The notes: a model not told the origin generated them from the letters alone. A stretch of 64,000 bases of DNA from Thalassovita sp. (GCA_029212905.1 JARGPB010000009.1:62001-126000); one strand, 5' to 3'. Positions 25,406-34,044 are shown, counted from the first letter of the stretch. Program-made: numbers and translations.

Positions 25406-25958
25406 ACAAAGTTCTCTGTACTGTTTGCATTTGAAATGCTGTTGAAGTGTTTTTTCTTTTGGGGAAAAGCAGTTCTTCAATGCTGTCTCGAAGGTGAATT
25501 ACTATTCCCAGTAATTGGTTAGCTTCGAGCACGGCTTCTCTTATTTGCTGCTTACTGATTTCTTCTGGCACATGGTACCACTGCGCTGCTCCCGATCTCC
25601 ATGATTCAAAATAGTGCTCAACGCGCAGTGTCTCACCATCGGAATACCATGCCCCATGAGCTGCCGTGTTGCGTGCTTCGCGAAGTCTTTCATACTCAAT
25701 ACATGCAAGGTGCACGCGAAACGCAATATTTGCAGGGAGGGCCGCCGCGTGTTTCCTAAGATTTCTAACTAGGTTTCTGGTTGATAATCTCTGCCGAAGA
25801 TGTGGGGAGGCAGTCTTCTGAAGGCCCCGAGGGCTGCAGCCTGACGTACAGAGATACATTTCCCAAAAGGAGAGCTCGATATGAGCGAAGGTTTGAATGA
25901 ATGTTCCGAGATCAAGTAGAAAGCCTGAAGACAGCATACGCTCCACATGATATTGCAT
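25386..25958 (-). CDS. Hypothetical protein with HEPN-like RNTAAH motif
   Basis: Predicted soluble, all-helical protein of 190 residues; not recognised as a named family. The segment LREARNTAAHGAW carries R-X4-H (Arg96, Asn97, His101), the signature of HEPN RNase domains, and it is preceded by helical segments like those in stand-alone HEPN proteins. Its DNA is visibly more AT-rich than its neighbours, suggesting recent acquisition. No partner nucleotidyltransferase or antitoxin gene is adjacent. It could be an orphan toxin or defence nuclease, or a non-enzymatic HEPN protein. Confidence 0.6.
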   Translation of the reverse strand: MQYHVERMLSSGFLLDLGTFIQTFAHIELSFWEMYLCTSGCSPRGLQKTASPHLRQRLSTRNLVRNLRKHAAALPANIAFRVHLACIEYERLREARNTAAHGAWYSDGETLRVEHYFESWRSGAAQWYHVPEEISKQQIREAVLEANQLLGIVIHLRDSIEELLFPKRKNTSTAFQMQTVQRTLFSRGCE

Positions 25959-25968
25959 TTTACCGTTC

Positions 25969-26331
25969 CTATCGGTCCGTTGGGTGGTTCACACCATCGG
26001 CCCAGGGAACCTCACCCAAGTCACGCGGATTGACGCCTTCCAGGGCGGCGGCATTCACGCCGTATTCGTTCGGGTTCGAGCGGCGCTGGTGGTGCGTATA
26101 GATCCCGCAGACAGAGCAGAAATAGTGCTTTGCCGTCTTCGTACCCCATTGATACAGCGTCAGCTTGTCCGCCCCTTTGATGATCTCAATGCCGTCCAGC
26201 GGGGCGGAAACGGCGATAGCCCCGCGTCGCCGACAGAACGAACAATCACAGCGTCGCGCGGTATTCAACCCGTCCGACAGGTCCACCTGTAGCTCGACTG
26301 CGCCGCAATGGCAGGTGAGTTTGTGGCTCAT
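25969..26331 (-). CDS. GFA/CENP-V-family zinc protein
   Basis: Predicted protein of 120 residues. Zinc-binding cysteines are in CHCGAVE, CDCSFCRRRG and CSVCG, the pattern of the glutathione-dependent formaldehyde-activating (GFA, Mss4-like) fold. Small members of this family have unproven functions. ATG 26331 overlaps the stop of the upstream rhomboid gene (ATGA), so the two are coupled; the in-frame extension upstream is antisense-like and is not used. Confidence 0.88.
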   Translation of the reverse strand: MSHKLTCHCGAVELQVDLSDGLNTARRCDCSFCRRRGAIAVSAPLDGIEIIKGADKLTLYQWGTKTAKHYFCSVCGIYTHHQRRSNPNEYGVNAAALEGVNPRDLGEVPWADGVNHPTDR

Positions 26332-27101
26332 TTTCGATGCCTCCGAATGGTGGGAACCGAGGATTTGGCGAATTCGTATTTTGCTTCGGGGTTTGGCGGC
26401 AGGCCATGCGTCCGGTTCCAATAGCCTACTCCGCCGCGGCGCAACCAGATGGGCAACGTCAGGACCAGCCCCGCGATAAACCCGCCTGCATGGGCCCAAT
26501 AGGCCACGCCTCCGGTTGTTGGGTCGGCCCCAACACCCGAAAACAGCTGCATCACGAACCAGAACCCAAGCATGGCCCAGGCCGGTACCTGAAAAACGCG
26601 AAAAAAGACGATAAAGATGAACAGAATGTCGATCCGCGCTTTGGGATAGAGCAGCAGATACCCCCCCATTACCCCCGCAATCGCCCCCGAGGCCCCAACC
26701 GTTGGGACCATGGAGTCAGGCGCTGAAATCACATGTGTAAAAGCGGCCGCCAGACCTGCTGCCAAATAGAACAGCAAGAAACCGACGTGGCCCATGGCGT
26801 CCTCCATGTTGTCGCCAAAAATCCATAAAAACAGCATGTTACCGGCCAGATGCATCCAGCCTCCGTGCATGAACATCGTGCTGACAAGGGTCTCGTACCC
26901 GTCGCCTGCGCTGATCCGGGCAGGTAGCAGCGCCCATTCGGCAAAGAACGCATTCAATGCGCGGGGCTCGTTGAACAGGGCGACATAGCTGAGGAAGACC
27001 ACGATATTCACCACGATTAACGCATAGGTGACATAGGGGGTTCGGTGGGACGGGTTGTGGTCTCGGATTGGGAACATCTGCGCACGATTGAGGGTTTTCA
27101 C
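26328..27101 (-). CDS. Rhomboid-family intramembrane serine protease
   Basis: Predicted polytopic membrane protein of 257 residues with about six helices. The catalytic pair is visible: Ser138 in GASGAIAG and His204 in AHAGGF. HGGWMHLAGNMLFLWIFGDN provides the conserved oxyanion-region histidines and asparagine. Rhomboids cut transmembrane substrates in the bilayer. A second start at Met9 (MFPIRDHNP) is as likely as the first. It is translationally coupled to the GFA gene and divergent from the TPR gene. Confidence 0.92.
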   Translation of the reverse strand: MKTLNRAQMFPIRDHNPSHRTPYVTYALIVVNIVVFLSYVALFNEPRALNAFFAEWALLPARISAGDGYETLVSTMFMHGGWMHLAGNMLFLWIFGDNMEDAMGHVGFLLFYLAAGLAAAFTHVISAPDSMVPTVGASGAIAGVMGGYLLLYPKARIDILFIFIVFFRVFQVPAWAMLGFWFVMQLFSGVGADPTTGGVAYWAHAGGFIAGLVLTLPIWLRRGGVGYWNRTHGLPPNPEAKYEFAKSSVPTIRRHRK

Positions 27102-27157
27102 ATGCAGGTCAAGCGCCTGTGACTTGACCTGAGTGGGAAAAATCCCACCATTTGGTC

Positions 27158-27697
27158 ATGCGTTTTCTGTGGAGTATATCCTTGGTCCTGGCGGGTGCGG
27201 CGGCACAGGCCTGTCCTGACCCGCCTGATCATTCCGAAGCATTGGGTGCATTGCTGGCCGACGTGCAGGCCGCAGAATCCGAACATCAGGCGCGCTTGAT
27301 TTCAAACCGTATGTGGGCGTTTTGGGCAGACGCGCCGGACGAAGCCGCTCAGGCGGTGCTTGATTCAGGGATGCGAAAACGGGCTGCCTTTGATTTGTTG
27401 GGGGCAAGAGAGGATTTCGATCGGTTGATCGCCTATTGCCCCGAATATGCCGAGGGCTACAATCAGCGGGCCTTTGTGAACTTCATTCGGCAGGATTACG
27501 CAGCTGCATTGGAAGACCTGGATGTGGCGCTGCGGCTCTCGTCTCAGCATGTGGCGGCGATGACGGGCAAGGCGCTGGCCCTGATAGGTTTGGGCCGCGT
27601 CGAAGAAGGGCAGGCCGTGCTGAAACAGGCGATAGGGCTAAATCCCTGGCTACCAGAGCGTCATCTTTTGTTGCCGCCGCAGGGCGAAGAGCTTTGA
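27158..27697 (+). CDS. Exported tetratricopeptide-repeat protein
   Basis: Predicted protein of 179 residues with an N-terminal signal peptide (MRFLWSISLVLAGAAAQA, cleavage before Cys-Pro). Two or three TPR-like repeats follow at residues 80-170: AEGYNQRAFVNFIRQDYAAALEDL and GKALALIGLGRVEEGQAVLKQA. TPRs act in protein-protein contacts. ATG 27158 follows the small hairpin GTGGGA-AAAA-TCCCAC. It is divergent from rhomboid. A 235-bp gap with the tRNA promoter follows. Confidence 0.82.
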   Translation: MRFLWSISLVLAGAAAQACPDPPDHSEALGALLADVQAAESEHQARLISNRMWAFWADAPDEAAQAVLDSGMRKRAAFDLLGAREDFDRLIAYCPEYAEGYNQRAFVNFIRQDYAAALEDLDVALRLSSQHVAAMTGKALALIGLGRVEEGQAVLKQAIGLNPWLPERHLLLPPQGEEL

Positions 27698-27892
27698 AGT
27701 GGCAGGCGTCGTACCTTTCCTAAATGGCGGTCTGTGCTTTGCCGAGGTGTTGAATGTGTAGAGACACCAGCCCCCAATTCAACAGGTTTGCTTCTGTCCT
27801 GATAAAACCTGCCGCGCCTTTCTGTTTTTCGTCAGCGCAGGCCAACGTCTTATTTACATTCGAATACTTATGCCCAGAGGCCTAGTTTTCGC

Positions 27893-27921
27893 TTGGCGTG
27901 CTTGGATGCGACGTCTATACG
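27893..27921 (+). promoter_or_regulatory. Promoter of the tRNA-Leu gene
   Basis: TTGGCG and TATACG, separated by 17 bp, end 11 bp before the tRNA 5' end. This matches a sigma-70 type promoter at a sensible distance from the first tRNA base. Confidence 0.55.
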
Positions 27922-27932
27922 AGAGACGGTGT

Positions 27933-28220
27933 GCGGGCGTGGCGGAATGGTAGACGCATCGGACTTAAATGATTGAGTGCGCTGGTTGGAAACTCCAGCG
28001 TAGACCTGCTCAAATTCGGGGAAACCTGTCAAATGGCAATCCCGAGCCAAGCCCTTCGGGGAAGGTGTAGAGACTAGACGGGCAGCGCCTAAGGCGAAAG
28101 CTATGGTGAAGGGATAGTCCAGACCACAAACGCTCTTTGGGGCGGCGGCGAAAGCCGTAGTTGGTATGAAAATCCGTGGGGCGAAAGCCCGTGGGGGTTC
28201 AAGTCCCCCCGCCCGTACCA
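27933..28220 (+). tRNA. trnL: tRNA-Leu(UAA), split by a group I intron
   Basis: The mature tRNA is made of a 34-nt 5' exon (27933-27966) and a 52-nt 3' exon (28169-28220), giving 86 nt including an encoded CCA. Seen: acceptor GCGGGCG pairing with CGCCCGU (G1-U72 wobble), D-arm GGCGGAATGGTAGACGC, anticodon stem TCGGA with the loop CUUAAAA split after U34, the long class II variable arm GGGGCGAAAGCCC, and T-arm GGGGG-TTCAAGT-CCCCC. The anticodon is UAA, read across the splice junction. The intron must be removed for function. Identity and exon limits are clear from the structure. Confidence 0.95.
27967..28168 (+). ncRNA. Self-splicing group I intron in tRNA-Leu(UAA)
   Basis: A 202-nt insertion separates U34 from A35 of the anticodon. 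The preceding base is U and the last intron base is G, as group I splicing requires. Conserved core elements are in order: P (ATTCGGGGAAACC, about 28014-28025), Q (AATCCCGAGCCAAGCC, 28039-28053), R (GTAGAGACTAGACGGGC, around 28067-28083) and S (AAGGGATAGTCC, 28109-28120). CGGG pairs with CCCG for P4, and GACTA pairs with TAGTC for P7. The P1 helix forms from exon ACUU with intron GAGU, giving the U-G splice pair. The insertion point equals that of the cyanobacterial and plastid tRNA-Leu introns (subgroup IC3). No homing endonuclease is encoded. Confidence 0.93.
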
Positions 28221-28546
28221 AACCTCTCATCAGTTATGTCTTGTTGCGATCAGCCGTGGGCTGTTCGTCGGGATGCTGGCTGGGGCTTTGGTGGGGGCGA
28301 TTCTTACTTTTACAGCAGCTGATTTGGACGCGGTAATGCCGCCTGGATCAACGGATCACTGCTCCGCTCTGATGCCGACGGATTGCGAACGCTCCAGTGG
28401 TCTGATCTCAGGGGGTGGGATCAGGGCCGGACGTTTCCGTGTCCTTGCCCACTGACGGCTGCGTCGTTCGGCGCGTAAAATTTCAGATTGTGAAATATCT
28501 GAATGAGTGTACTTAACATGACAATAAGATTTAAGAAGAGAACGCG
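28221..28546. other. Gap after the tRNA, no gene supported
   Basis: This 326-bp stretch has no coding frame I trust. A weak 60-codon frame (28273-28455) begins with a hydrophobic stretch but lacks any ribosome site or family likeness. The last 80 bp before the next gene are AT-rich and promoter-like. There is no integrase gene or repeated tRNA end that would mark an integrated element. Confidence 0.5.
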
Positions 28547-29074
28547 ATGGCCTGCCAGCTTGCAGTCGCGGGAAAGCCCGTGAAAACAGTGACGATTTTT
28601 GAGGTTGTCAATCCGGCGACAGAAGGTGTTGTTGGCACATGCCCGCTTGGGTCGGTCGCGGAAATTGATGCTGCTGTAGTGGCGGCGCGCGCGGCTTTCC
28701 CCGTGGTGGCATTGCCGCCCGATGCTGATCGTGTTGCGGGCTTGAACCAGATCGTTGATCTGATCAAGGCAAGCGCTGCCGATCTGTCCCGCATCGTGAC
28801 AAAAGAACAGGGCAAACCGCACACCGGGCCAGGCACCAGTTTAGAGGCCGAAGGCGCCGTTGGGTGGAGCCGTGTGACTATGGGATTGCCGCCGAACCCC
28901 GAAGTGCTGATCGACGAGGGCGAAGAACACGTTGAAATCCACCGCGTGCCAGTGAGTGTTGCCGCCTCGATTGCGCCGATGGGCGGCGTCAAACAATCGG
29001 GCATCGGTGTAGAGTTTTCCGAAGAGGGCTTGCGCGAGTATACAACCGTTCAAGTGCTCTCGATAGCGAAGTAA
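28547..29074 (+). pseudogene. Aldehyde dehydrogenase with large in-frame internal deletion
   Basis: The 175-residue product joins the start of an aldehyde dehydrogenase (residues 1-144: FEVVNPATEGVVG, AARAAFP, VTKEQGKP, HRVPVSVAASIAP) directly to its last 30 residues (GGVKQSGIGVEFSEEGLREYTTVQVL). A full enzyme has about 470 residues, so roughly 300 are missing, including the NAD-binding body and the catalytic Glu and Cys. The frame is still open and a ribosome site precedes ATG. It cannot be an active dehydrogenase. Ten base pairs separate it from the next gene, so it may now act only as a leader. The deletion junction is near 28979. Confidence 0.85.
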
Positions 29075-29083
29075 GGAACCGAA

Positions 29084-30709
29084 ATGACCAAGCTGACCAC
29101 GGGCGAAGTGATCGCCAAATCCTTGACCGCGAATGGTGTCGATACCGTCTTTGGCATCCCCGGCGCACATATGTACGATTTCAACGATGCCTTGGCACGC
29201 GAAGAGGGCATCCGATTTATCCATACCCGTCATGAGCAAGGGGCTGGATATATGGCCTATGGCTATGCGCGCAGTTCGGGCAAGGCGGGTGTCTATACCG
29301 TCGTGCCGGGGCCGGGTCTGTTGAACTCGGGCGCTGCGCTGTGCACGGCATATGGTGCGAATACGCCCGTGATGTGCATCACTGGCAACATCATGTCGCA
29401 TCTTATTGGGCAAGGGCGCGGCCAGCTGCACGAGCTGCCCGACCATCTTGCAACGTTGCAGGGGCTGACGAAATGGGCGGATCGGATCAACCATCCGACC
29501 GAGGCTGGCGAAACCATGGCCGAGGCCTTCCGTCAGATGACTTCGGGTCGCCAGCGACCTGTCGGCATCGAAGCGCCCTGGGATGTGTTCGGCATGGCCG
29601 CCGACGTTTCTGATCTTGTTGCCACTGCTGCGCTGACGGCTCCGACGCCCGACCCGGACACGATTGCGGCCCTTGCCGAGATGATTGCGGGCGCCAAGAA
29701 TCCGTTGATCATGGTCGGTGGCGGCGCATGGGACGCGACCGAGGAGGTGCGCGAATTGGCGCGGATGCTCCAGGCGCCGGTCACTGCGCACCGCCAAGGC
29801 AAGGGCGTCATGCCCGAGGATGACGATCTGGCGCTTCTGCCGCCTGCGGCGTGGAACTATTGGCCCGAGTGTGACCTGCTGATCGGGATTGGCTCGCGGT
29901 TGGAGCTTCAGCATTTCCGTTGGCGTTGGTTCCCCGAGGGGATCAAGACCGTGCGTATCGACATTGACCCGACCGAGTTTGTGCGCCTGAAGCCCGACCT
30001 GGGCCTTGTCGCCGACGCGGCGCAGGGGACTCGCGCTCTGATCGATGCGCTGAAGGACAAAGTCGGCACCCGTGCAGATCGCAGTGCCGAGTTCCGCGCC
30101 CTGTCTGACGTCGCCGCCGAGGCCCTGACCTCTGTTCAGCCGCAACAAGGCTATCTGGAGGTGATCCGCGAAGTGTTGCCGCGCGACGGTTTTTTTGTCG
30201 AAGAGGTCAGCCAGGTCGGCTTTACCGCACGCATGTGTTTCCCGGTCTATGAGCCGCGCCAATACGTGACCTGTGGTTATCAGGATAACCTTGGGTTCGG
30301 GTTCAATACCGCGCTTGGCGTCAAGGTCGCGAACCCCGACAAGGCCGTGATTTCGGTGTCAGGCGACGGCGGGTTCATGTTCGGTATTCAAGAGCTGGCG
30401 ACCGCCGTTCAGCACGGCATCAACGTGGTGGCAGTGGTCTTCAATAACTCGGCATACGGTAACGTACGGCGCGACCAGCAGACTGTGTATGAAAACCGTT
30501 TGTTGGGCGCAGACCTGGAGAACCCGGATTTTGTGGGGCTCGCGCAGAGCTTTGGTGTTCAGGCCTACAAGGCGACCATGCCGCAAGAGCTGAAAACCGC
30601 ACTGACCGAGGCTCTGGCGGCGAATGCACCGGTCGTGATCGAAGTGCCGGTCGAACGTGGATCGGATACGTCGCCCTGGCCCTTTGTTCATCCTGCGGCG
30701 CCCAAATAA
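29084..30709 (+). CDS. Thiamine-diphosphate enzyme, acetolactate synthase-like
   Basis: Predicted protein of 541 residues with the three domains of the family: the N-terminal Pyr domain with VFGIPGAHMYDFNDAL and the activating glutamate in RHEQGAGYMAYGYARS, a central domain with PLIMVGGGAWDATEEV, and a C-terminal PP domain with SGDGGFMFGIQELATA...VVFNNSAYGN, the Mg/ThDP-binding GDG-NN motif. It resembles large subunits of acetolactate synthase and related carboligases or decarboxylases; no small subunit is adjacent, so a catabolic decarboxylase is as likely. It is probably co-transcribed with the truncated dehydrogenase, which suggests its former product was an aldehyde. Confidence 0.9.
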   Translation: MTKLTTGEVIAKSLTANGVDTVFGIPGAHMYDFNDALAREEGIRFIHTRHEQGAGYMAYGYARSSGKAGVYTVVPGPGLLNSGAALCTAYGANTPVMCITGNIMSHLIGQGRGQLHELPDHLATLQGLTKWADRINHPTEAGETMAEAFRQMTSGRQRPVGIEAPWDVFGMAADVSDLVATAALTAPTPDPDTIAALAEMIAGAKNPLIMVGGGAWDATEEVRELARMLQAPVTAHRQGKGVMPEDDDLALLPPAAWNYWPECDLLIGIGSRLELQHFRWRWFPEGIKTVRIDIDPTEFVRLKPDLGLVADAAQGTRALIDALKDKVGTRADRSAEFRALSDVAAEALTSVQPQQGYLEVIREVLPRDGFFVEEVSQVGFTARMCFPVYEPRQYVTCGYQDNLGFGFNTALGVKVANPDKAVISVSGDGGFMFGIQELATAVQHGINVVAVVFNNSAYGNVRRDQQTVYENRLLGADLENPDFVGLAQSFGVQAYKATMPQELKTALTEALAANAPVVIEVPVERGSDTSPWPFVHPAAPK

Positions 30710-30796
30710 CCAAGGCCAGCTCATCCTGCCATTCCTGGCGGGGTGAGCCCACCGGCACAATCGCCATCAGGATTTCGTGGGCGCGCCCACGTTCGC

Positions 30797-31309
30797 TCAC
30801 AGATAGTTCGTCGGGATGGCGGTGGTGAATTTCAATTCTTCCATCGAAATCATCGAATTGATCTGACTGAATTCCAGTCGCCGGATCATCCGCTTATAAA
30901 CCGCATCATAAGAGTCCATGTCCGGCACCACGACTTTCAGGATGTAATCCACCGTACCTGTCAGGCGATAGGCTTCGACCACTTCGGGGATTTCATCAAT
31001 CAGTTCGCGAAATTTGTGGAGCCATTCTATTTCATGGTGCGACGTGCTGATCCCGATAAACACGGTCAGCGGCATGTTGGCCCGCGACTGATCCACCAAG
31101 GCGACACGCTTTTTGATGACGCCGGCCTCTTCCATGCGTTTGATGCGTCGCCAGCAGGGGTTTGTTGACAGGCCCACGGTCTCTGAAATGGCTTGGACCG
31201 GGGTGTCGCTGTCCTCTTGCAAGATTTCCAGGATCCGCCGGTCCGTTTCGTCGAAAGTCATGCTTTCGATTGGTTTCGTGCCAGTCTTTCGGGGACGCGT
31301 TTCTGTCAT
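30797..31309 (-). CDS. Lrp/AsnC-family regulator
   Basis: Predicted protein of 170 residues: a short basic lead, a winged HTH (DETDRRILEILQEDSDTPVQ, then ISETVGLSTNPCWRRIKRME) and a RAM domain with VEAYRLTGTVDYILKVVVPD. The STNPCWRRI form is typical of Lrp-like activators. A shorter start at Met17 (MTFDETDRR) is plausible. Its start overlaps the stop of the VOC gene (ATGA), so the two are coupled. It may control the ABC operon on the other side of that gene. Confidence 0.9.
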   Translation of the reverse strand: MTETRPRKTGTKPIESMTFDETDRRILEILQEDSDTPVQAISETVGLSTNPCWRRIKRMEEAGVIKKRVALVDQSRANMPLTVFIGISTSHHEIEWLHKFRELIDEIPEVVEAYRLTGTVDYILKVVVPDMDSYDAVYKRMIRRLEFSQINSMISMEELKFTTAIPTNYL

Positions 31310-32166
31310 GCGGAAACAAACTCCATAACAACACCAGATGAGAAGGCCGGGCCGATGACCAAGCCGGATTTGGTTTCACAAAAGGACACATTCGTATGTG
31401 TAAGGCAATCCCTTGCCGTGCTGAGATCGCGCACCTTTACTCGCAAAGCGGTAAAAGCACCCTTTGCCGTCCCCGATAGATCGATCCCTGGGTAAAGCAC
31501 CTCCATTTGCGGCAGGTCGAGCAGGATCAACGGGGCCGAGTTGGGGCCGGTATGAACTGTGGAACATCCCTCTGCTGATGTGACCTTGCCAGCGGCCCAG
31601 AGCTTGGCAAAACGTTCGGCGTCTTGGGCAGGGGTGTCGGACAGCGCAAGAATCGCGCCAAGCCCGCAGGCCGTGTTGGGATGATCCAGCAGCTCAGGCA
31701 ACCAGACGGTCTCGCGTGTTTTGTGCTGGCACATGAACACCATCCCGCGGGGCGTGTTCTCGGGTGTGAAGGCAACAGTTGAAAATGCCGCGATGCCTTC
31801 GGAGCCATCGGGCAGGGGCAGCGGGCGCGAGAAGCTACCCAGGCCGTGAGTCTTGATTCCCAATTCCGACAGGGACGTCGCAGCCTGTTCAGCATCGTCG
31901 ATCCGGCAGGCGATGGCATGCAGACCCTGGCCCAGCGTGCCCAGAGTTTCCCGTCGTGCCGCGTTCAGCGTGGTAGCTGTCACGATGCCCAATAGCTCAA
32001 AGTAGTCATCCGGGAACATGATCGTGTAATTCGCCGTTCCCTTTGCCGTGGAGTGAACGCCGCGCGGCGAAAGAGTGAAACCCAGGGCCTGGTACTGCGC
32101 GGCGGCAAGGTCGAGGTCATCAACAAGGGCAAAACAATGGTCGATGCCTTTTACGGGGTGGGTCAT
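31306..32166 (-). CDS. VOC/glyoxalase-like protein
   Basis: Predicted protein of 286 residues with two vicinal-oxygen-chelate-like modules. VKGIDHCFALVDDLDLAAAQY at the N-terminus gives a metal-ligand type His, and YFELLGIVTA supplies the opposing glutamate. It resembles the Glyoxalase_3-like domain (PF13468) group, whose reactions are mostly unknown. ATG 32166 with CAGGAG upstream is preferred over the frame start at 32214. It is divergent from the peptide-type ABC operon and coupled to the Lrp gene, which suggests one shared regulatory unit. Confidence 0.8.
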   Translation of the reverse strand: MTHPVKGIDHCFALVDDLDLAAAQYQALGFTLSPRGVHSTAKGTANYTIMFPDDYFELLGIVTATTLNAARRETLGTLGQGLHAIACRIDDAEQAATSLSELGIKTHGLGSFSRPLPLPDGSEGIAAFSTVAFTPENTPRGMVFMCQHKTRETVWLPELLDHPNTACGLGAILALSDTPAQDAERFAKLWAAGKVTSAEGCSTVHTGPNSAPLILLDLPQMEVLYPGIDLSGTAKGAFTALRVKVRDLSTARDCLTHTNVSFCETKSGLVIGPAFSSGVVMEFVSA

Positions 32167-32448
32167 GGCTGTGGCTCCTGAGTGAAGTGATCTGCGTTGG
32201 CTGTCGGGCTGCACAGAATCTGGGGTTCGTTATTTATGCAGATTTGGAGATGTGTTTTCCCGCAAAGTGGCGGTTTTGTGGGAAGTTTGCACCAAAAAGA
32301 AGCGTAAACATAGAACTCAGTACCAATTTAGTCGTAAAAATTGGAAAATATTATTGACTACTGCCTGGTTTTTGGGTCCGTTGGCCCTGCAACACCACAG
32401 CAAAGGGCCTTGCGGGGCCGCTAAAAACCGACCGGGAGTGTTAAAACG

Positions 32449-34044
32449 ATGACTTTGACGATGAAAAATACGGGGCTGGCGCTGGCCATGGCCGGGGCCT
32501 TGGGTTCCGTGGCTTTCACGGCAACAGCCGAGGAAGAGGTGCAAAAAGGTGGCACCGCTGTCATTCACATGATTTCTGAACAGCGCATCTTGAACCCTGC
32601 GCTGCGCGCCTCGACGGGCGTTTATGCGATCACGGGCAAAATCATGGAACCGATGATCGACAAAACCTATGACGGGTACGAGCCTGTTCTGGCGACCGAA
32701 TGGTCCGGCACAGAAGACGGCCTGCATATCACGCTCAAGCTGCGTGAAGGTGTCAAGTGGCATGACGGCGAGCCGTTCACCTGTGCGGACGTGTCCTTTT
32801 CCGCGATGGAAATGTGGAAAAAGCTGCTGAACTATTCGTCGGCTCTTCAGGCTAATCTTGAAAGCGTAGATTGCCCCGATCCACACACCGCTGTTTTCAA
32901 CTATTCTAAACCGATGCCTCTGGCGCTGTTCGTTGCGGCGATGCCGGATCTTGGCCATCCAGCGCCCAAGCACCTGTATGAAGGCACTGACATTCTGAAG
33001 AGCAAGTATAATACTGCGCCTGTGGGCACGGGGCCGTTCAAATTCGTGGAATACGAGCGCGGCCAATATGTTCTGGCAGAGAAGAACGAGGACTACTGGC
33101 GCGAGGGGTTCCCCTATCTGGATCGCATCGTCTGGCGGTTCATCAAGGATAAATCTGCGGCCGCCGCCGCGCTGGAAGCTGGCGAAGTCCACGAGTCGGG
33201 CTTTATTGGGGTGTCCATGGCTGACATCGAGCGGCTGGGCAAAGACGAACGGTTCACCGTTGGTACAAAAGGGTACGAGAACAACGTTGCCCACTCGACC
33301 GTCGAGTTTAACCACCGCAATCCGATCATTGCAGATATCAAAGTGCGCCAGGCGATGTACCACGGTCTGGACATCGACTATGCGATCAAGACGATCATGC
33401 GTGGCTATGCCAAACCGGGCCGCGGTCCTGTGCCAAGCGCAGGCGGTGCAAACTACACTGATGACGTGCCGACCTATGACTATGATCCGGCATTGGCCAA
33501 ATCGTTGCTGGACGCAGCGGGCTATCCAGTCAAGGACGATGGTTTCCGTTTCCACCTGAAACACCGCCCGGCGCCATGGGGGGAATACACCCAGCTCTGG
33601 GCCGAGTATTTCGCTCAGGCGATGAAGGAAATCGACATTGATGTCGAAATCCTGACCAACGACGCGCCTGGTTTCCTGAACGGTGTCTATCGTGACTATG
33701 ATTTCGATACGGCGAATGGCTGGCACCAGTTCCGGTCGGATCCGGCCGTGTCCACCATGGTCTGGCTGCGTTCGGGCCAGCCGGCAGGTACGCCTTGGTC
33801 GAACCAGTTTGGTTGGAAAAGCGAAGAGATCGACCAGATGATCGACGATGCGGCCTCGGAACTGGATAGCGAAAAACGCGCTGCCATGTATCACGAGATT
33901 CAGGCGCGTTCGATGAAGGAGCTGCCGGTGATGTTTGCCATCGAGCATCCGTTCATCTCGGTCACTTCGACCAAGCTTCACAATCACCACAACACCCCGC
34001 GGTGGAACTCTTCCAGCTGGTACGACCTCTGGCTTGAGAAGTGA
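32449..34044 (+). CDS. Peptide-type ABC transporter substrate-binding protein (family 5)
   Basis: Predicted periplasmic protein of 531 residues with a signal peptide (cleavage near AFTATA-EEE). Family 5 hallmarks: GYEPVLATEWSGTEDG, LKLREGVKWHDGEPFTCADV, VGTGPFKFVEYERGQYV, and IRQAMYHGLD-type VRQAMYHGLD. It would deliver a peptide or other small polar solute to the permeases encoded next. It is the first gene of an eight-gene operon that also encodes a thiazoline-hydrolase-like protein, so the ligand may be a cyclic or N-acyl amino acid. The 282-bp AT-rich gap upstream should hold the divergent promoters. Confidence 0.93.
   Translation: MTLTMKNTGLALAMAGALGSVAFTATAEEEVQKGGTAVIHMISEQRILNPALRASTGVYAITGKIMEPMIDKTYDGYEPVLATEWSGTEDGLHITLKLREGVKWHDGEPFTCADVSFSAMEMWKKLLNYSSALQANLESVDCPDPHTAVFNYSKPMPLALFVAAMPDLGHPAPKHLYEGTDILKSKYNTAPVGTGPFKFVEYERGQYVLAEKNEDYWREGFPYLDRIVWRFIKDKSAAAAALEAGEVHESGFIGVSMADIERLGKDERFTVGTKGYENNVAHSTVEFNHRNPIIADIKVRQAMYHGLDIDYAIKTIMRGYAKPGRGPVPSAGGANYTDDVPTYDYDPALAKSLLDAAGYPVKDDGFRFHLKHRPAPWGEYTQLWAEYFAQAMKEIDIDVEILTNDAPGFLNGVYRDYDFDTANGWHQFRSDPAVSTMVWLRSGQPAGTPWSNQFGWKSEEIDQMIDDAASELDSEKRAAMYHEIQARSMKELPVMFAIEHPFISVTSTKLHNHHNTPRWNSSSWYDLWLEK

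Noticed and set aside
27868..28230. 120-codon minus-strand frame across the tRNA
   Set aside because: It is antisense to the split tRNA-Leu and its intron, which explain the sequence fully.
28169..28546. Genomic island integrated at tRNA-Leu
   Set aside because: No integrase, no duplicated tRNA 3' end and no base composition shift are seen downstream in the window.
28841..30262. 473-codon minus-strand frame
   Set aside because: Antisense to the thiamine-diphosphate enzyme, Arg/His-rich shadow composition.
30441..30800. Minus-strand frame overlapping the Lrp stop by 4 bp, as if coupled
   Set aside because: The first 30 residues look protein-like, but the rest is antisense to the thiamine-diphosphate enzyme with an Arg/Ser/Pro-rich shadow composition.
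32317..33990. 557-codon minus-strand frame
   Set aside because: Antisense to the family 5 binding-protein gene, whose motifs are unambiguous.
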